A DNA stretch of 64,000 nucleotides from Tetracentron sinense (taxonomy: Eukaryota > Streptophyta > Magnoliopsida > Trochodendrales > Trochodendraceae). This document shows positions 63,990 through 64,000 of this stretch, piece after piece; the first letter of the stretch is position 1; each line of letters begins with the position of its first letter. The DNA lies in NCBI GenBank assembly GCA_015143295.1, contig CM026571.1:33446505-33510504 (forward strand). The letters are read 5' to 3'. The position numbers and the translations under genes were made by a program. The notes beneath the pieces are model-generated. The model was not told where the DNA came from. It was given only the letters and a program-made list of their open reading frames with translations, and searched no databases.

Positions 63990-64000
63990 TTCGAGTACTT

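Overview
The window is a transposon-dense stretch of an angiosperm nuclear genome. The evidence is a plant L1-type LINE carrying an RNase H domain, Ty3/gypsy chromovirus and Tat-lineage LTR elements, a SIRE-like Ty1/copia element, an En/Spm (CACTA) element with CACTACAAGAA termini, Helitrons ending in CTAG|T, and degraded plant gene fragments. I see no intact cellular gene. The only host-gene sequence is a broken BLOS2-like exon, an Argonaute (AGO4-clade) fragment and a leucine-rich-repeat fragment. The species cannot be named from the sequence.

Layout. 1-5932: LINE with broken ORF1 and ORF2. 5933-7782: solo LTR A (minus). 8310-30241: one 21.9 kb CACTA element with target duplication CCT. In order it holds subterminal repeats, an antisense AGO4-like fragment, a TNP2 transposase gene, a second (TNPA/TNP1-type) gene, an LRR gene fragment, a GGT-rich minisatellite, an 82 bp repeat, an 826 bp foldback, a 179 bp satellite, and the other subterminal repeats. 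TNP2 is split by a gag-only copia element (14760-21891, target duplication CTTGC). The CACTA element itself sits in a BLOS2-like exon. 30906-42690: Helitrons, two solo LTRs (B, 33425-35524; C, 37315-39698), a PIF/Harbinger-type MITE inside an older foldback, and degenerate repeats. 42690-64000: a nested gypsy cluster. Element E (plus) has its LTR split by an internally deleted chromovirus D (minus, 44650-52676, target duplication TATAG). Its internal region is split by a Tat-lineage element (minus, 54409 to beyond the window end).

The relative order of insertion can be read from the nesting: copia after CACTA, CACTA after the BLOS2-like locus, D and Tat after E, the MITE after its enclosing foldback.

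Two observations stand out. First, five divergent gypsy LTRs (A, B, C, D, E) share a short reading frame beginning MSAG (or a degraded form), followed by an acidic core around WVEEE and about 40-47 codons long. It lies 0.3-0.45 kb before the LTR end, just after a conserved CTGAG...CTCAG hairpin. I know no description of it. Second, the CACTA element carries an intron-containing, antisense piece of an Argonaute gene of the RNA-directed DNA methylation clade, plus a long foldback. That is a combination able in principle to make small RNAs. A third theme is that LTRs of unrelated superfamilies carry clusters of CGATCG/GTCGAC palindromes just upstream of the TATA box.
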